A DNA stretch of 33,997 nt from Thermoleophilia bacterium (GTDB taxonomy: Bacteria; Actinomycetota; Thermoleophilia; Gaiellales; Gaiellaceae). The notes beneath the pieces are model-generated. The model made no database searches. It was not told the origin of the DNA and worked only from the letters and a program-made list of their open reading frames with translations. The number at the start of each line of letters is the position of its first letter. Position 1 is the first letter of the stretch. The stretch is from NCBI GenBank assembly GCA_025929425.1, contig JAICME010000016.1, forward strand, positions 1-33,997, in the 5' to 3' direction. This document shows, piece by piece, positions 22,504-31,262 of the stretch. Both the position numbers and the translations under genes were made by a program.

Positions 22504-24326
22504 TCGACCGTGACGGTCTTCGCCAGGTTCCGCGGCTGGTCGACGTTGAGGCCGCGCAGCCGCGCGATCCGGTAGGCGAGCAGCTGCAACGGGATCACCG
22601 CGAGCGACGCCTGGAGGAAGTTCGGCGTCCTCGGCACGTAGATCACGTCGTCGGCGTGATGCTGGATGTCCTCGTTGCCGTCCGTCGCGATCGCGATCAC
22701 GTGAGCGCCGCGCGCCCGGGTCTCCTGGATGTTCGAGACGATCTTGTCGTAGACGTGGATGTTCGTCGCGACGACGACCACGGGCGTCCCCTCGGCGAGC
22801 AGCGCGATCGGCCCGTGCTTCATCTCGCCGGCCGAGTACGCGTCGGTCGGGATGTACGAGATCTCCTTCAGCTTGAGCGCGCCTTCGAGCGCGACGGGCA
22901 AGCCGATGTGCCGGCCGAGGTAGAGGAAGAACGGTGCGTCGTGGAAGCGCTGCGCGATCGGCTCGATCGGGTGGTCGCCGTCGAGGAACTCCTGCATCTT
23001 CTGCGGCAGCTCGTGCAGCTGGTCGAGGATGAAGTCGATCTCGTTCTCCGGCAGCGTCCGCCGGATCTGGGCCAGCCTCAGCGCGAGCAGGCTCAGGAGC
23101 GCAACCTGCGCGGTGAAGGTCTTCGAGGCGGCGACCCCGACCTCCATCCCGCAGCGCGTGTAGAGCGTCGCCTCGGCCTCGCGCGTGATCTGCGTGCCCA
23201 TGAGGTTCGTGATCGCGAGCGTGCGCGCGCCGCTCTCGCGGGCGAGCTTGATCGCGTTGACGGTGTCGCGCGTCTCGCCCGATTGCGAGATGCCGATCAC
23301 GAGCGTGTCCTTCGACAGGACGGGGTTGCGGTAGATCCACTCGCTCGCGATGTCCGGCTCGACCGGAACGCGCGCCCACTCCTCGAGGATGTAGCGACCC
23401 ACGACGCCGGCGTGGTAGGCGGTGCCGCAGGCGACGATGACGATGCGGCGCAGGTTGCGAACCTCGAGCTCGGTCAGGCCGAGCGCCTCGAGCATGAGCC
23501 TGTGGCCGCGGACGCGGTCGCCGATCGTCTCGGCCACGGCGTCGGGCTGTTCGAAGATCTCCTTGAGCATGAAGGTCTCGTAGCCGGCCTTCTCGGCGCT
23601 CTCCTCGTCCCAGTCGACCTCCTGCGGCTCCGGCCCCTCGATCTCGGCGCCGTCGGAGAAGAAGCGCACCTGGTGCGGAGTCAACTCCACCACCTCACCG
23701 TCATGCGGGTGGATGACGGTGCGCGTCTCGCTGAGAAAGGCGGCGATCGAGGAGGCGAGGAAGTTCTCGCCGTCGCCGAGGCCGATCACGAGCGGCGTCT
23801 GATGGCGGACGCCGACGAGGACGTCCGGCTGGTCGTGATGGATCGCAACGATGGAGAAGTGCCCTTCGAGCTGCGGGTAGACGCGGGAGAGCGCCTGGGT
23901 GAGATCGCCCTCGTACGCCTCCTCGAGAAGGTGGACGACGACCTCGGCGTCGGTCTCGGACGTGAGCGTGTGGCCCCGCTCGGCGAGCTGCTCCCGGAGC
24001 TCGACGTAGTTCTCGATGATCCCGTTGAGGACGATCGCGAGCCTTTCCGGCTCGCAGCCGGTGAGCGGGTGGGCGTTCTGCTCGGTCACGCCGCCGTGGG
24101 TCGCCCAGCGCGTGTGGCCGAGCCCGTGGCGCGAGTGGGAGCCGTTCGGACCGGCGGCCGTGACGAGGTTGCTCAGGTTGCCGACGGCGCGGACGTATTC
24201 GAGCGAGTCGTGCTCGCGCAGCGCGATGCCGGCGGAGTCGTAGCCGCGGTACTCGAGACGGCGCAGTCCCTCCAGCAGGAGCGGCTTCGCCTCACGCGAT
24301 CCGACGTATCCGATGATCCCGCACAC
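22500..24326 (-). CDS. glmS: Glutamine-fructose-6-phosphate aminotransferase (isomerizing)
   Basis: A 608-aa cytosolic enzyme making glucosamine-6-phosphate from fructose-6-phosphate and glutamine, the entry step to UDP-GlcNAc. The Ntn glutaminase domain starts CGIIGYVG with nucleophile Cys2 and has GHTRWATHG and LNGIIENY. Two SIS isomerase domains follow (about 290-420 and 460-590), with ACGTAYHAG, ISQSGETRDT, KLKEISYIPTDAYSAGEMKH and the invariant C-terminal KTVTVE. Full length. The start is GTG 24326, preceded by AAGGAG with a 6-nt spacer. No glmS ribozyme-like leader is recognisable in the 90-nt gap to glmM. The stop overlaps the mmpL start. Confidence 0.98.
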   Translation of the reverse strand: MCGIIGYVGSREAKPLLLEGLRRLEYRGYDSAGIALREHDSLEYVRAVGNLSNLVTAAGPNGSHSRHGLGHTRWATHGGVTEQNAHPLTGCEPERLAIVLNGIIENYVELREQLAERGHTLTSETDAEVVVHLLEEAYEGDLTQALSRVYPQLEGHFSIVAIHHDQPDVLVGVRHQTPLVIGLGDGENFLASSIAAFLSETRTVIHPHDGEVVELTPHQVRFFSDGAEIEGPEPQEVDWDEESAEKAGYETFMLKEIFEQPDAVAETIGDRVRGHRLMLEALGLTELEVRNLRRIVIVACGTAYHAGVVGRYILEEWARVPVEPDIASEWIYRNPVLSKDTLVIGISQSGETRDTVNAIKLARESGARTLAITNLMGTQITREAEATLYTRCGMEVGVAASKTFTAQVALLSLLALRLAQIRRTLPENEIDFILDQLHELPQKMQEFLDGDHPIEPIAQRFHDAPFFLYLGRHIGLPVALEGALKLKEISYIPTDAYSAGEMKHGPIALLAEGTPVVVVATNIHVYDKIVSNIQETRARGAHVIAIATDGNEDIQHHADDVIYVPRTPNFLQASLAVIPLQLLAYRIARLRGLNVDQPRNLAKTVTVE

Positions 24327-24332
24327 GCCTGA

Positions 24333-24338
24333 CTCCTT
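24333..24338 (-). promoter_or_regulatory. Shine-Dalgarno (AAGGAG) of glmS
   Basis: AAGGAG lies 6 nt before the GTG start of glmS. It confirms that the GTG, followed by the required Cys2 codon, is the start. Confidence 0.6.
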
Positions 24339-24381
24339 TCCCCAGTGGCCGGAAAGACGCTCCCTGAAAGCACAAAGAGCC

Positions 24382-24423
24382 CGGCTGCACGACCCGATCG
24401 CTTCGTCGCGGACGGGTCAGCCG
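24382..24423 (-). terminator. Terminator-like hairpin between glmM and glmS
   Basis: An inner GACCCG/CGGGTC stem and an outer CGGCT/AGCCG stem, offset by a 4-nt bulge, span the glmM stop. On the minus-strand transcript it is followed by a T-biased stretch (ggctctttgtgctttca). It could attenuate or end transcription before glmS, or be a processing site. Read by eye; folding energy was not computed. Confidence 0.35.
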
Positions 24424-25682
24424 AGCTCGCGTATCACCAGGGCGGCGATGGTAGCACAGAGCTTTTCCGCCTCTCCCTGCGTCTCGGCCTCCGCGAGCAC
24501 ACGGACGACGGGCTCCGTGCCCGACGGGCGGACGAGCACACGACCCGAGCCACCGAGCTCGTCGTTCGTGCTCTCGACAGCGGCGAGAAGCGCGCCGGGA
24601 AGCGGGCCCCGACCGCTGCGCGGCAGGTTCCGCACGACCTGCGGGAAGCGCGGCATGACGGCTACGGCCTCGGAAAGCGTGCTGCCCCGAAGTGTCTTGC
24701 ACAGCAGGAGCCCGGCGACCAGGCCGTCGCCCGTGACGTGGCCGTCGAGCCAGATCAGGTGGCCGGACTGCTCGCCGCCGAGGAGCAGCCCCTCGCGGCG
24801 CAGCGCCTCGAGGACGTCGCGGTCGCCGCCGTCGGTGCCCACGACCCGGATGCCGCGCTCCTCCATCAGCCGGTGGAAGCCGAGGTTCGTCATCGTCGTC
24901 ACGGCGACGCCCTCGACGCCGAGGTCGAGCGCGAGCACGGTGAGGATCTGGTCGCCGTCGATCGGCTCTCCACGCTCGTCGACTGCGAGCATCCGGTCGC
25001 CGTCGCCGTCGAACGCGATCCCGAGGTCGAAGGCGCCGGTGCGAACGAGCTCCGAGAGCGCCCGAAGGTCGGTCGCCCCGCAGCCGACGTTGATGTTCGT
25101 CCCGTCCGGCCCGTTGCCGATCGCGGTCACCTCGGCGCCGAGCTGCTCGAACGCCCGCGGCGCGAGGCCCGCGTAGGCGCCGTTTGCGCAGTCGACGGCG
25201 ATGCGGAGACCGCTCAGGTCGGTCCCGAAGCGGTCGAGGACGTGATCGAGATAGCTGTCGGCGGCGACTTCGACTCGGTCGACCTCCCCGCCGCCTTCTG
25301 CGGGAGCGTCGAGGAGCGCCTCGATCTCCTCCTCGGCGGAGTCGGTCAGCTTGCGGCCCTCGCGGTCGAAGAACTTGACGCCGTTGTACTGCGGCGGATT
25401 GTGCGAGGCGGAGATGACTACTCCGAGGTCGAGCCGGAGCAACGCCACCGCGGGAGTCGGGAGGACGCCGGCGAGGACGGCCGTTGCGCCCGCCGAGGCG
25501 ACGCCGTCCGCGAACGCGTCCTCGAGCTCGGGGCCACTGGCGCGCGTGTCGCGGCCGACGAAGATGCGACCCCGGCCACACCAAAGCGCTGCCGCCTTGC
25601 CGAGCCGCTCGACGAGCTCGACCGTGAGCTGCTCGCCGACGACGCCGCGGACGCCGTCCGTTCCGAAGTACTGCCGCGCCAC
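24417..25682 (-). CDS. glmM: Phosphoglucosamine mutase
   Basis: A 421-aa alpha-D-phosphohexomutase converting GlcN-6-P to GlcN-1-P for UDP-GlcNAc. It starts ARQYFGTDGVRG as the family does. The phosphoserine loop ISASHNPPQYNGVKFF places the catalytic Ser near 93, the metal loop is FDGDGDRM, the sugar loop GGEQSGHLIW, and the phosphate loop VRPSGTEPVVRV. Slightly shorter than E. coli GlmM (445). The GTG start lies 11 nt after the rpsI stop with no clear Shine-Dalgarno; the frame is open upstream through rpsI but without family sequence. The order rplM-rpsI-glmM is the classical actinobacterial arrangement. Confidence 0.97.
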   Translation of the reverse strand: MARQYFGTDGVRGVVGEQLTVELVERLGKAAALWCGRGRIFVGRDTRASGPELEDAFADGVASAGATAVLAGVLPTPAVALLRLDLGVVISASHNPPQYNGVKFFDREGRKLTDSAEEEIEALLDAPAEGGGEVDRVEVAADSYLDHVLDRFGTDLSGLRIAVDCANGAYAGLAPRAFEQLGAEVTAIGNGPDGTNINVGCGATDLRALSELVRTGAFDLGIAFDGDGDRMLAVDERGEPIDGDQILTVLALDLGVEGVAVTTMTNLGFHRLMEERGIRVVGTDGGDRDVLEALRREGLLLGGEQSGHLIWLDGHVTGDGLVAGLLLCKTLRGSTLSEAVAVMPRFPQVVRNLPRSGRGPLPGALLAAVESTNDELGGSGRVLVRPSGTEPVVRVLAEAETQGEAEKLCATIAALVIRELG

Positions 25683-25693
25683 GGCGCGGGAGG

Positions 25694-26089
25694 CTAGCGC
25701 TTCGAGAACTGCGGCGCCTTGCGCGCCTTGTGCAGGCCGGCCTTCTTGCGCTCGACCTGGCGCGCATCGCGCGTGAGGAAGCCCTCGCGCTTGAGCGGAA
25801 TGCGCAGTTCCGGGTTCGCCTCGACGAGCGCGCGGGCGATGCCGTGCCGCACGGCTCCTGCCTGTCCCGTCAGGCCACCACCGTGGACGCGGACGCGGAG
25901 GTCGTACTGCCCCTCGACGCCTGCCACCTTGAGCGGCGAGACGGCGATCGTCTGCCAGACGGAGCGCGGGAAGTAGTCCTCGAGCGTACGGCCGTTGACC
26001 CACGTCGAGCCGTCGCCGGGCCGCAGGATGACGCGCGCGACGGACGTCTTGCGCTTGCCGGTGCCGCGGTACTGGGCCAACTCGCTCAT
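25694..26089 (-). CDS. rpsI: 30S ribosomal protein S9
   Basis: A 131-aa small-subunit protein. It begins [20 protein letters not shown] and contains [30 protein letters not shown] and [15 protein letters not shown], ending in the KAPQFSKR tail whose last residues reach the P-site tRNA. ATG 26089 overlaps the rplM stop as ATGA. The longer reading frame upstream lies over rplM in another frame and is not coding. Confidence 0.98.
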   Translation of the reverse strand: MSELAQYRGTGKRKTSVARVILRPGDGSTWVNGRTLEDYFPRSVWQTIAVSPLKVAGVEGQYDLRVRVHGGGLTGQAGAVRHGIARALVEANPELRIPLKREGFLTRDARQVERKKAGLHKARKAPQFSKR

Positions 26090-26520
26090 GAGGCTGTCCC
26101 CAGCGGACGCGGATTCTGGGCCTCGTGCGGATGCTCGGGGCCCGCGTAGATCTTCAGCTTCGTGAGCTGCTGGCGCGCGAGGCGGTTCTTCGGGAGCATT
26201 CCCTTCACGGCGACGCGAAGCACCTCGGTGGGCCGGCGCTCGAGCTGCTCGCGGAGGGTGCGGCTGCGCAGTCCGCCGGGATAGCCCGAATGGCGGTAGT
26301 ACCGCTTCTGATCCAGCTTGTTGCCGGTGACCTGGATCTTCTCGGCGTTCACGACGATCACGAAGTCTCCGGTGTCGACGTGCGGCGTGTACTGCGGCTT
26401 CTGCTTGCCGCGGAGCGTGTCGGCGATCTGGGTCGCGAGCCGGCCGAGCGTCTTGCCCTCGGCGTCGACGAGGTACCACTCGCGTGTGACCTCTCCTGGC
26501 TTGGCGCTGTACGTCTTCAT
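26086..26520 (-). CDS. rplM: 50S ribosomal protein L13
   Basis: A 144-aa large-subunit protein, full length. Family motifs are [49 protein letters not shown] and [20 protein letters not shown], followed by a [13 protein letters not shown] end. The ATG is nested in the stop of the upstream uracil-DNA-glycosylase-like gene (ATGA), and the bases before it (GCCTCTTTTC) hold no Shine-Dalgarno; translation probably depends on coupling. In other bacteria L13 has its own promoter and autoregulatory leader, for which no untranslated room exists here. Confidence 0.98.
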   Translation of the reverse strand: MKTYSAKPGEVTREWYLVDAEGKTLGRLATQIADTLRGKQKPQYTPHVDTGDFVIVVNAEKIQVTGNKLDQKRYYRHSGYPGGLRSRTLREQLERRPTEVLRVAVKGMLPKNRLARQQLTKLKIYAGPEHPHEAQNPRPLGTAS

Positions 26521-27065
26521 GAAAAGAGGCGGACAGCTGCCCGCCGGCGGCCGATTGTAGCGAATGATCGCCGCAATCCAGCCTCGAAAGCAGCCGCTCC
26601 GCCGTGCGAGGGATGGCGCACGTACGGCGCATCGAGAACGACGGCGGCCAGGCGCCCGACGGCGATCACGGTGCGCTCTCGGGTCAGCTCGCGGAGGAAC
26701 GGCGTCGCGGCCTCGATCTCTAGTTGTGTGGGCCTGCGGTTCGACGTCGCTGTCCCCGGATGCGTCGGCACGACGTTCCAGAGCAGCACCTCGCCCTCGA
26801 TCCCGAGCTTCGCGAGCACGCGGTGGACGATCGTCGCCGTCGCCTCCGCGGGGCCGGTGCCCGTGAGCTGCCGCTCCGAGGTGAAGGGAATCCCGCTGAC
26901 CCGCGCACCGCGGTAGCCGGCCGCCTCGCCGACGAGCACGACTTCGGCGGAGCCATGCGCGTCGAGATACGCGCGCAGGCGGTCACGCAACAGAGGCAAC
27001 GTGGCGTACTGGTTGAACGTCTCGCCGATGGTCGCTGCGGCAAGCCGGCCAACGAGGTCGCCCAT
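26517..27065 (-). CDS. Uracil-DNA glycosylase superfamily protein
   Basis: A 182-aa protein of the UDG fold, which excises uracil or related bases from DNA. The water-activating loop equivalent is [19 protein letters not shown] (42-60), then [18 protein letters not shown] is the mid motif and VRHPSHGG the His-Pro-Ser motif of the second active-site loop. No Cys quartet for a family 4/5 Fe-S cluster is visible, so it is not a classical UdgA/UdgB. Exact family and base specificity remain open. It starts 3 nt after the cyclase-ATPase stop and its stop overlaps rplM, so it sits inside what looks like one transcript. Confidence 0.85.
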   Translation of the reverse strand: MGDLVGRLAAATIGETFNQYATLPLLRDRLRAYLDAHGSAEVVLVGEAAGYRGARVSGIPFTSERQLTGTGPAEATATIVHRVLAKLGIEGEVLLWNVVPTHPGTATSNRRPTQLEIEAATPFLRELTRERTVIAVGRLAAVVLDAPYVRHPSHGGAAAFEAGLRRSFATIGRRRAAVRLFS

Positions 27066-27068
27066 GGG

Positions 27069-30000
27069 TCAGGCCAGAGCTTCGGCCGCCGCGCCCGGCG
27101 CGACCGCATCGAGCCGCTCGAGCCACGGCTGCGCCTGCAGGCGCTCGAACGTGTCTCGCGCTTCGGCCAGCAGCGGCTGCGCGTCCGCGGGCCGCATGCG
27201 AGCGTTCAGCCACTCGCCATGCTCGAGCTGGACGACGGCCAGGTAGAACGGAAGCTCGAGAGCGCGGAATTGCGCTGCTGCCGCGGTGTAGTGCCTGTCC
27301 GCGCCGGGATCGTCACCCGCGAGGAGCGCGCGGAAGCGATCGGCAATTGCGTCGAGCAACGGCGCCCGTAAGCCGGCAGGCTGCTCCTCGATCGTCGCAA
27401 TGAGCCGTTCGGCTTTGCCCCGATCACCAAGCGCGACCGCAGCCTCGAGCGCCCGCTCGAAGGCGCGCTTGACGTCCTGGGCATTCATTCCGAGCGAGAC
27501 TCGACCCTCGAAGGAACGTTCGGCGGCTGCGAGCGCACGCTCGGCGTCCCCTTCCGCGAGAGCGAGGGAGGCGGTTGCGGCCTCGAAGCACCCCGCTGCC
27601 TGGACGTCGCTCGAGTTCCGGAGCAGTGCGTCGTGGCACGCGAGCAGCTGCCGCGCCGCGTCGAGCTGCCCGCGCTGCAGGTAGATCTCCAGCGGCCCCG
27701 TCAGGACACTCAGAATGTTCGCGTCAGAGCCGAGTTGCTCCTCCGGGATCTCGGCGAACCGCGCGAGCGATTCGTCCCAACGACCGAGCATCGTCAGCGC
27801 GTGACTCATCTCGCTCAGGGCGAACCATTCCCTGGTTCGATGCCCGATCCTCCGGGAAAGCGCGAGCATCTGCTCTTGGTGGCCGAGCGACTCGGCGTAG
27901 CGATCCATCTGGAACGCAAGGTCCGAGAGCTGACCCTGGAGCGACGACGCCATCGAGTAGATCTCGTCGGTCATCGCCAGGTCGAGAGCGAGCTGATAGA
28001 GGCCACGTGCCTCCTGGGGCCGACTCGCAGTGAGGATCATCGCCCGGGTCGTCCAACACCGGCAAAGAACTTCCGGCAGCCGGAGCGCCTCGGCGAAATC
28101 GAGCGCGAGTTCGTTGCGCTCGGCCGCCCGCTTCGGATCACCGCCGAACCAGTAGGACTGCGCGAGACGCGAGAGTAGAAGTGCGATCGCCTCGTCCGGC
28201 TCGTCGTCGGCAACGACCTCGTAGGCTCGCTCCAGCCGCTCGGTGGCCTCGGCACGACGGCCGCGGGTGCCCTCAACCGTGGCGACCCAACTCGAAGCAA
28301 GCGCGGCCCCGTGGGCATCTCCGCTCTCCTCGTAGAAAGAGAGCGCACGTTCGAAGGCGCTTCCGGCGTAGTCATTGTCCGAGATGCGAAGCGCCATCTC
28401 GCCGGCACGCAGCAGAGCCTTCGCTTTCTCCTCCGGGCGCTCTGCAAGCTCAGCGGTCTGCTCGAAATAGCGCTGCGCCTCTGCGGAGGCGCCGAGGGAG
28501 CCCGCTCTCTCACCGGCTCGCAACAGCGATTCGTGCGCGCGCCGGCGAAGGTTTTCGCCGTCCTCGGCGCCGGGGTCGAGCCGGTAGGCATCGAGGAGAT
28601 GGGAGGCGATGACCTCCGAGACCTCATCCTCGCCGAGAGCGGTTGAGAGATGGTCCGCCGCCGCAAGGTGCTTCTCCCGACGTTCCCGCTTGGGCAACGT
28701 CTCGTATGCGACATGCCGCAGGAGGTCCTGCAGAAAGGTGTACTGGCCCTGTTCGGGCGAGCGGGGATCGGACTGCAGACCCAGCACCTCGCGCCGCACC
28801 ATGGCGGTCAGCAGCTCCTCCAGTCGCTCGGGCTCGAGGCCGCTCAGCGCGGCGAGCGCCCGCGGAGTGAATGTCTTGCCGAGCACGGCCGCGTCGCCGA
28901 GCAGCCGCCGCTCCTCGGGGCCAAGCCCGTCGAGGCGGGCAGCGATGAGCGCATGCAGTGTCTCCGGCACTTCCAGCGTTCCCACTTCGCCGACGACCTT
29001 GTACGCAGAACCGTCCTCGACCAGGAGGCCGCGGTCGAGCAGCATCCGCACCGTCTCCACCGCGTAGAGGGGTACGCCTTCGGCACGTTCGAGAATCTGC
29101 CCGCGCAGCGTGAGCGGCAGCCCGGGCACCAGTCCGATGAGCAGCTCCTCCATCGCCTGCTCGGACAGCGGCTCCAGGTAGAGCGAGGTGAAGTTGCGGT
29201 GCCCGGCACCCCAGGTGGGCCGCTTTTCGAGCAGCTCGGGTCGCGCCATCGTGACCACGAACAGCGCCTTGTCGCGCGACCACTCGAGCAGGTACTCGAC
29301 GAAGTCCAGGAGCGACGCGTCCGCCCATTGCATGTCCTCGAAGGCGAGGATCGTCGGGTACGTGTCGGCGAGCCGCTCGAAGAAGAGCCGCCAGGCGGCG
29401 AACAGGTCCTGGCGATCGTGGGACGCTTCTTCGCCCAGGGCGAGCAGCTGCGCCAGCCGGGGCTGGACGAAGCGCCGCTCCTCGGGATCGAGGAGGTGCT
29501 CCTCCAGCGCAGCGTGGAACTTGGTCAGCGCCTCATCCGGCTCATCGTCCTCGGCGATCCCGCAGCGCCAGCGCACCATGTCGGCGAGCGCCCAGTACGT
29601 CACGCCCTCGCCGTAGGCCAGGCAGCGGCCGCGGTGCCAGTAGATCGTCTGGACGATCCCGTCGAAGTACTTGTAGAACTCCCACGCGAGGCGGGACTTG
29701 CCGATCCCGGCGATCCCGGTCACGGAGACGAGCTGCGCCCGCTGCTCGTCCGCACAGACGTGGAAGAGATCCTTGATCTGACGGAGCTCTCGGTCGCGAC
29801 CCACGAACGGCGCTTCGAGGCCCTCGGACTTCAGCGAGCCCGCCCGTCCCGACACGACCCGCAACGCGCGCCAGAGCGGCGTCTCGCCCTCCTTGCCTTT
29901 CAGCTCGAACGTCCCCGCCTCCTCGTAGACGACCGTGCCTTCCGTCGCCCTCCGCGTCGCTTCGCCCACGAATACGGAGCCCGGCTCCGCGACCGACTGG

Positions 30001-30605
30001 ACTCGCGACGCCGTATTCACGACGTCACCGGCCACCATCCCCTCGCCGACTGCGGCCGTGTTGACTGCGGCCTCGCCCGTCAGTACGCCGGCACGCGCAC
30101 GCAGTCCGTCCAGGCCCGCTTCCTGGCCGAGCGCCTGTACCGCAGCGACGAGGTCGAGTGCGGTGCGGACAGCGCGCTCGGCGTCGTCTTCGGTCGCCAC
30201 CGGAGTTCCCCAGACGGCCATCACCGCGTCGCCGATGAACTTCTCCACCACGCCGCCGTACAGCTCCACGAGACGTCGGCACGTGTCGAAGTAGCGGGAG
30301 AGAAGTTCCCGCACCTCCTCCGGATCACGCGACTCCGAGAGCGAGGTGAAGCCCACGAGGTCTGCGAAGAGCACCGATACGAGCCGGCGCTCGGCGACCG
30401 CAGCCGGCGCCGGCGGAGGGGAAGCCGCCACCCTCCCAGGCACGTCGGAGAGCGACGTGCCGCACTCGCCGCAAAACCTCTCGTCGGGCTCGTATGGAGC
30501 GCCACACGAGCGGCAGGTGAGCTCGGCAGCAAGGGACGCGCCGCAGCCCACGCAGAATTTTCGTCCCTCGCGGTTCTCGCGTCCGCAGGAAGCGCAAACC
30601 GTCAT
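27069..30605 (-). CDS. Zinc-ribbon / class III nucleotidyl cyclase / AAA-STAND ATPase / TPR regulator
   Basis: A 1178-aa multidomain signalling protein. Two zinc ribbons open it (Cys4, 7, 18, 21 and Cys31, 34, 45, 48). The cyclase homology domain (about 73-250) has FADLVGFTSLS with metal-binding Asp82, GDAVMAVWG with Asp126 and VVNTASRVQS with the transition-state Asn and Arg, so it may be active. Next is FVGRDRELRQI and a Walker A TGIAGIGKSRLAW (Lys303) of an ATPase, with an ILAFEDMQWAD Walker-B-like segment. Helical TPR-like repeats fill about 600-1170. This architecture is common in Actinomycetota and other soil bacteria as an adenylate/guanylate cyclase with unknown signal. No membrane segment. 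It lies 3 nt upstream of the UDG-like gene, and therefore of rplM-rpsI-glmM. Confidence 0.95.
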   Translation of the reverse strand: MTVCASCGRENREGRKFCVGCGASLAAELTCRSCGAPYEPDERFCGECGTSLSDVPGRVAASPPPAPAAVAERRLVSVLFADLVGFTSLSESRDPEEVRELLSRYFDTCRRLVELYGGVVEKFIGDAVMAVWGTPVATEDDAERAVRTALDLVAAVQALGQEAGLDGLRARAGVLTGEAAVNTAAVGEGMVAGDVVNTASRVQSVAEPGSVFVGEATRRATEGTVVYEEAGTFELKGKEGETPLWRALRVVSGRAGSLKSEGLEAPFVGRDRELRQIKDLFHVCADEQRAQLVSVTGIAGIGKSRLAWEFYKYFDGIVQTIYWHRGRCLAYGEGVTYWALADMVRWRCGIAEDDEPDEALTKFHAALEEHLLDPEERRFVQPRLAQLLALGEEASHDRQDLFAAWRLFFERLADTYPTILAFEDMQWADASLLDFVEYLLEWSRDKALFVVTMARPELLEKRPTWGAGHRNFTSLYLEPLSEQAMEELLIGLVPGLPLTLRGQILERAEGVPLYAVETVRMLLDRGLLVEDGSAYKVVGEVGTLEVPETLHALIAARLDGLGPEERRLLGDAAVLGKTFTPRALAALSGLEPERLEELLTAMVRREVLGLQSDPRSPEQGQYTFLQDLLRHVAYETLPKRERREKHLAAADHLSTALGEDEVSEVIASHLLDAYRLDPGAEDGENLRRRAHESLLRAGERAGSLGASAEAQRYFEQTAELAERPEEKAKALLRAGEMALRISDNDYAGSAFERALSFYEESGDAHGAALASSWVATVEGTRGRRAEATERLERAYEVVADDEPDEAIALLLSRLAQSYWFGGDPKRAAERNELALDFAEALRLPEVLCRCWTTRAMILTASRPQEARGLYQLALDLAMTDEIYSMASSLQGQLSDLAFQMDRYAESLGHQEQMLALSRRIGHRTREWFALSEMSHALTMLGRWDESLARFAEIPEEQLGSDANILSVLTGPLEIYLQRGQLDAARQLLACHDALLRNSSDVQAAGCFEAATASLALAEGDAERALAAAERSFEGRVSLGMNAQDVKRAFERALEAAVALGDRGKAERLIATIEEQPAGLRAPLLDAIADRFRALLAGDDPGADRHYTAAAAQFRALELPFYLAVVQLEHGEWLNARMRPADAQPLLAEARDTFERLQAQPWLERLDAVAPGAAAEALA

Positions 30606-30628
30606 GGGAAGAGCCTAGTCCGATGTGT

Positions 30629-31243
30629 CTACGAGCTCCAGCGGTTCCATCTCACAACTTCGTCGATCGAGCGCCGGCGCTGGGAGAAGACGCTCGTCGC
30701 GCGTTCCCAGTCGGGATCCTCGGCCGGATGGCCGACGGTGACGCCGACGACCACCGTCAGGTCGTCGGGAAGCGCCAGCAGCTCGCGCCAGCGGCCGTCC
30801 TCCTCGACCGGAACGCCGTACACGGCTACCGCGAGGCCTTCCTCGAGCGCCGCCAGCCACAGGAGCATCAGCGCCGCCCCCGCGTCGACGTGCCAGAACG
30901 GCACCGGCCAGATCACCTCGACCCCGCCGGTGACGGCGAGCTTGTCGGGCTGGTTGTAGCGGTCGTGGTAGTCCTGCTCCCGCGTCATGACGAGCATGTG
31001 CGCGGCTGCCTTGCCGAACCACTCCTGCGAGCGCTCGTCCTCCTGCCACCCCGCCAGCGTCCCGATCACCTCCGGGTCGTCGACAACGAGGAGCCTCAGG
31101 CCCTGGCTGTAGCCGGCGTTCGGCCCGCGCCGAGCCGCGCGAACGATGCGATCGAGCGTTTCGCGCGGCGCACTCTCGCCGGTGTAGCTGCGGACGGCGC
31201 GCCGCTTCTTCAGGAGCTCGTAGAAGGGCTCGTTTCCGGGCAT
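30629..31243 (-). CDS. Nitroreductase-family FMN oxidoreductase
   Basis: A 204-aa flavoprotein. The N-terminal LLKKRRAVRSYTGE is the FMN-phosphate-binding segment of nitroreductases, followed by IVRAARRGPNAGYSQGLRLL, VDAGAALMLLWLAALEEGL and the C-terminal VTVGHPAEDP. It probably reduces nitro or quinone compounds, or an unidentified physiological substrate, with NAD(P)H. ATG 31243 is chosen; a GTG one codon earlier (31246) is equally possible. Only about 16-19 nt separate it from the divergent ICMT-like gene. Its 3' end lies 23 nt from the cyclase start on the same strand, so it could lead that transcript. Confidence 0.92.
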   Translation of the reverse strand: MPGNEPFYELLKKRRAVRSYTGESAPRETLDRIVRAARRGPNAGYSQGLRLLVVDDPEVIGTLAGWQEDERSQEWFGKAAAHMLVMTREQDYHDRYNQPDKLAVTGGVEVIWPVPFWHVDAGAALMLLWLAALEEGLAVAVYGVPVEEDGRWRELLALPDDLTVVVGVTVGHPAEDPDWERATSVFSQRRRSIDEVVRWNRWSS

Positions 31244-31262
31244 CACGGCATTATCAGCAAGG

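Noticed and set aside
20359-23379. 1006-codon frame suggesting a long N-terminal extension of the MMPL transporter
   Set aside because: The part above 22503 is Arg/Ala/Pro-rich, overlaps glmS on the same strand in another frame, and the GTGA overlap gives a clean start with the expected first helix.
22422-24332. 636-codon plus-strand frame antisense to glmS
   Set aside because: Asp/Val/Leu/Arg-rich low-complexity mirror of glmS codons without motifs.
24327-24416. Possible glmS ribozyme or riboswitch upstream of glmS
   Set aside because: Only 90 nt are available, no ribozyme core elements are recognisable, and the element is not expected in Actinomycetota.
28650-30959. 769-codon plus-strand frame antisense to the cyclase-ATPase
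   Set aside because: Shadow frame from high GC; composition follows the complementary codons of a clearly conserved gene and no domain is visible.
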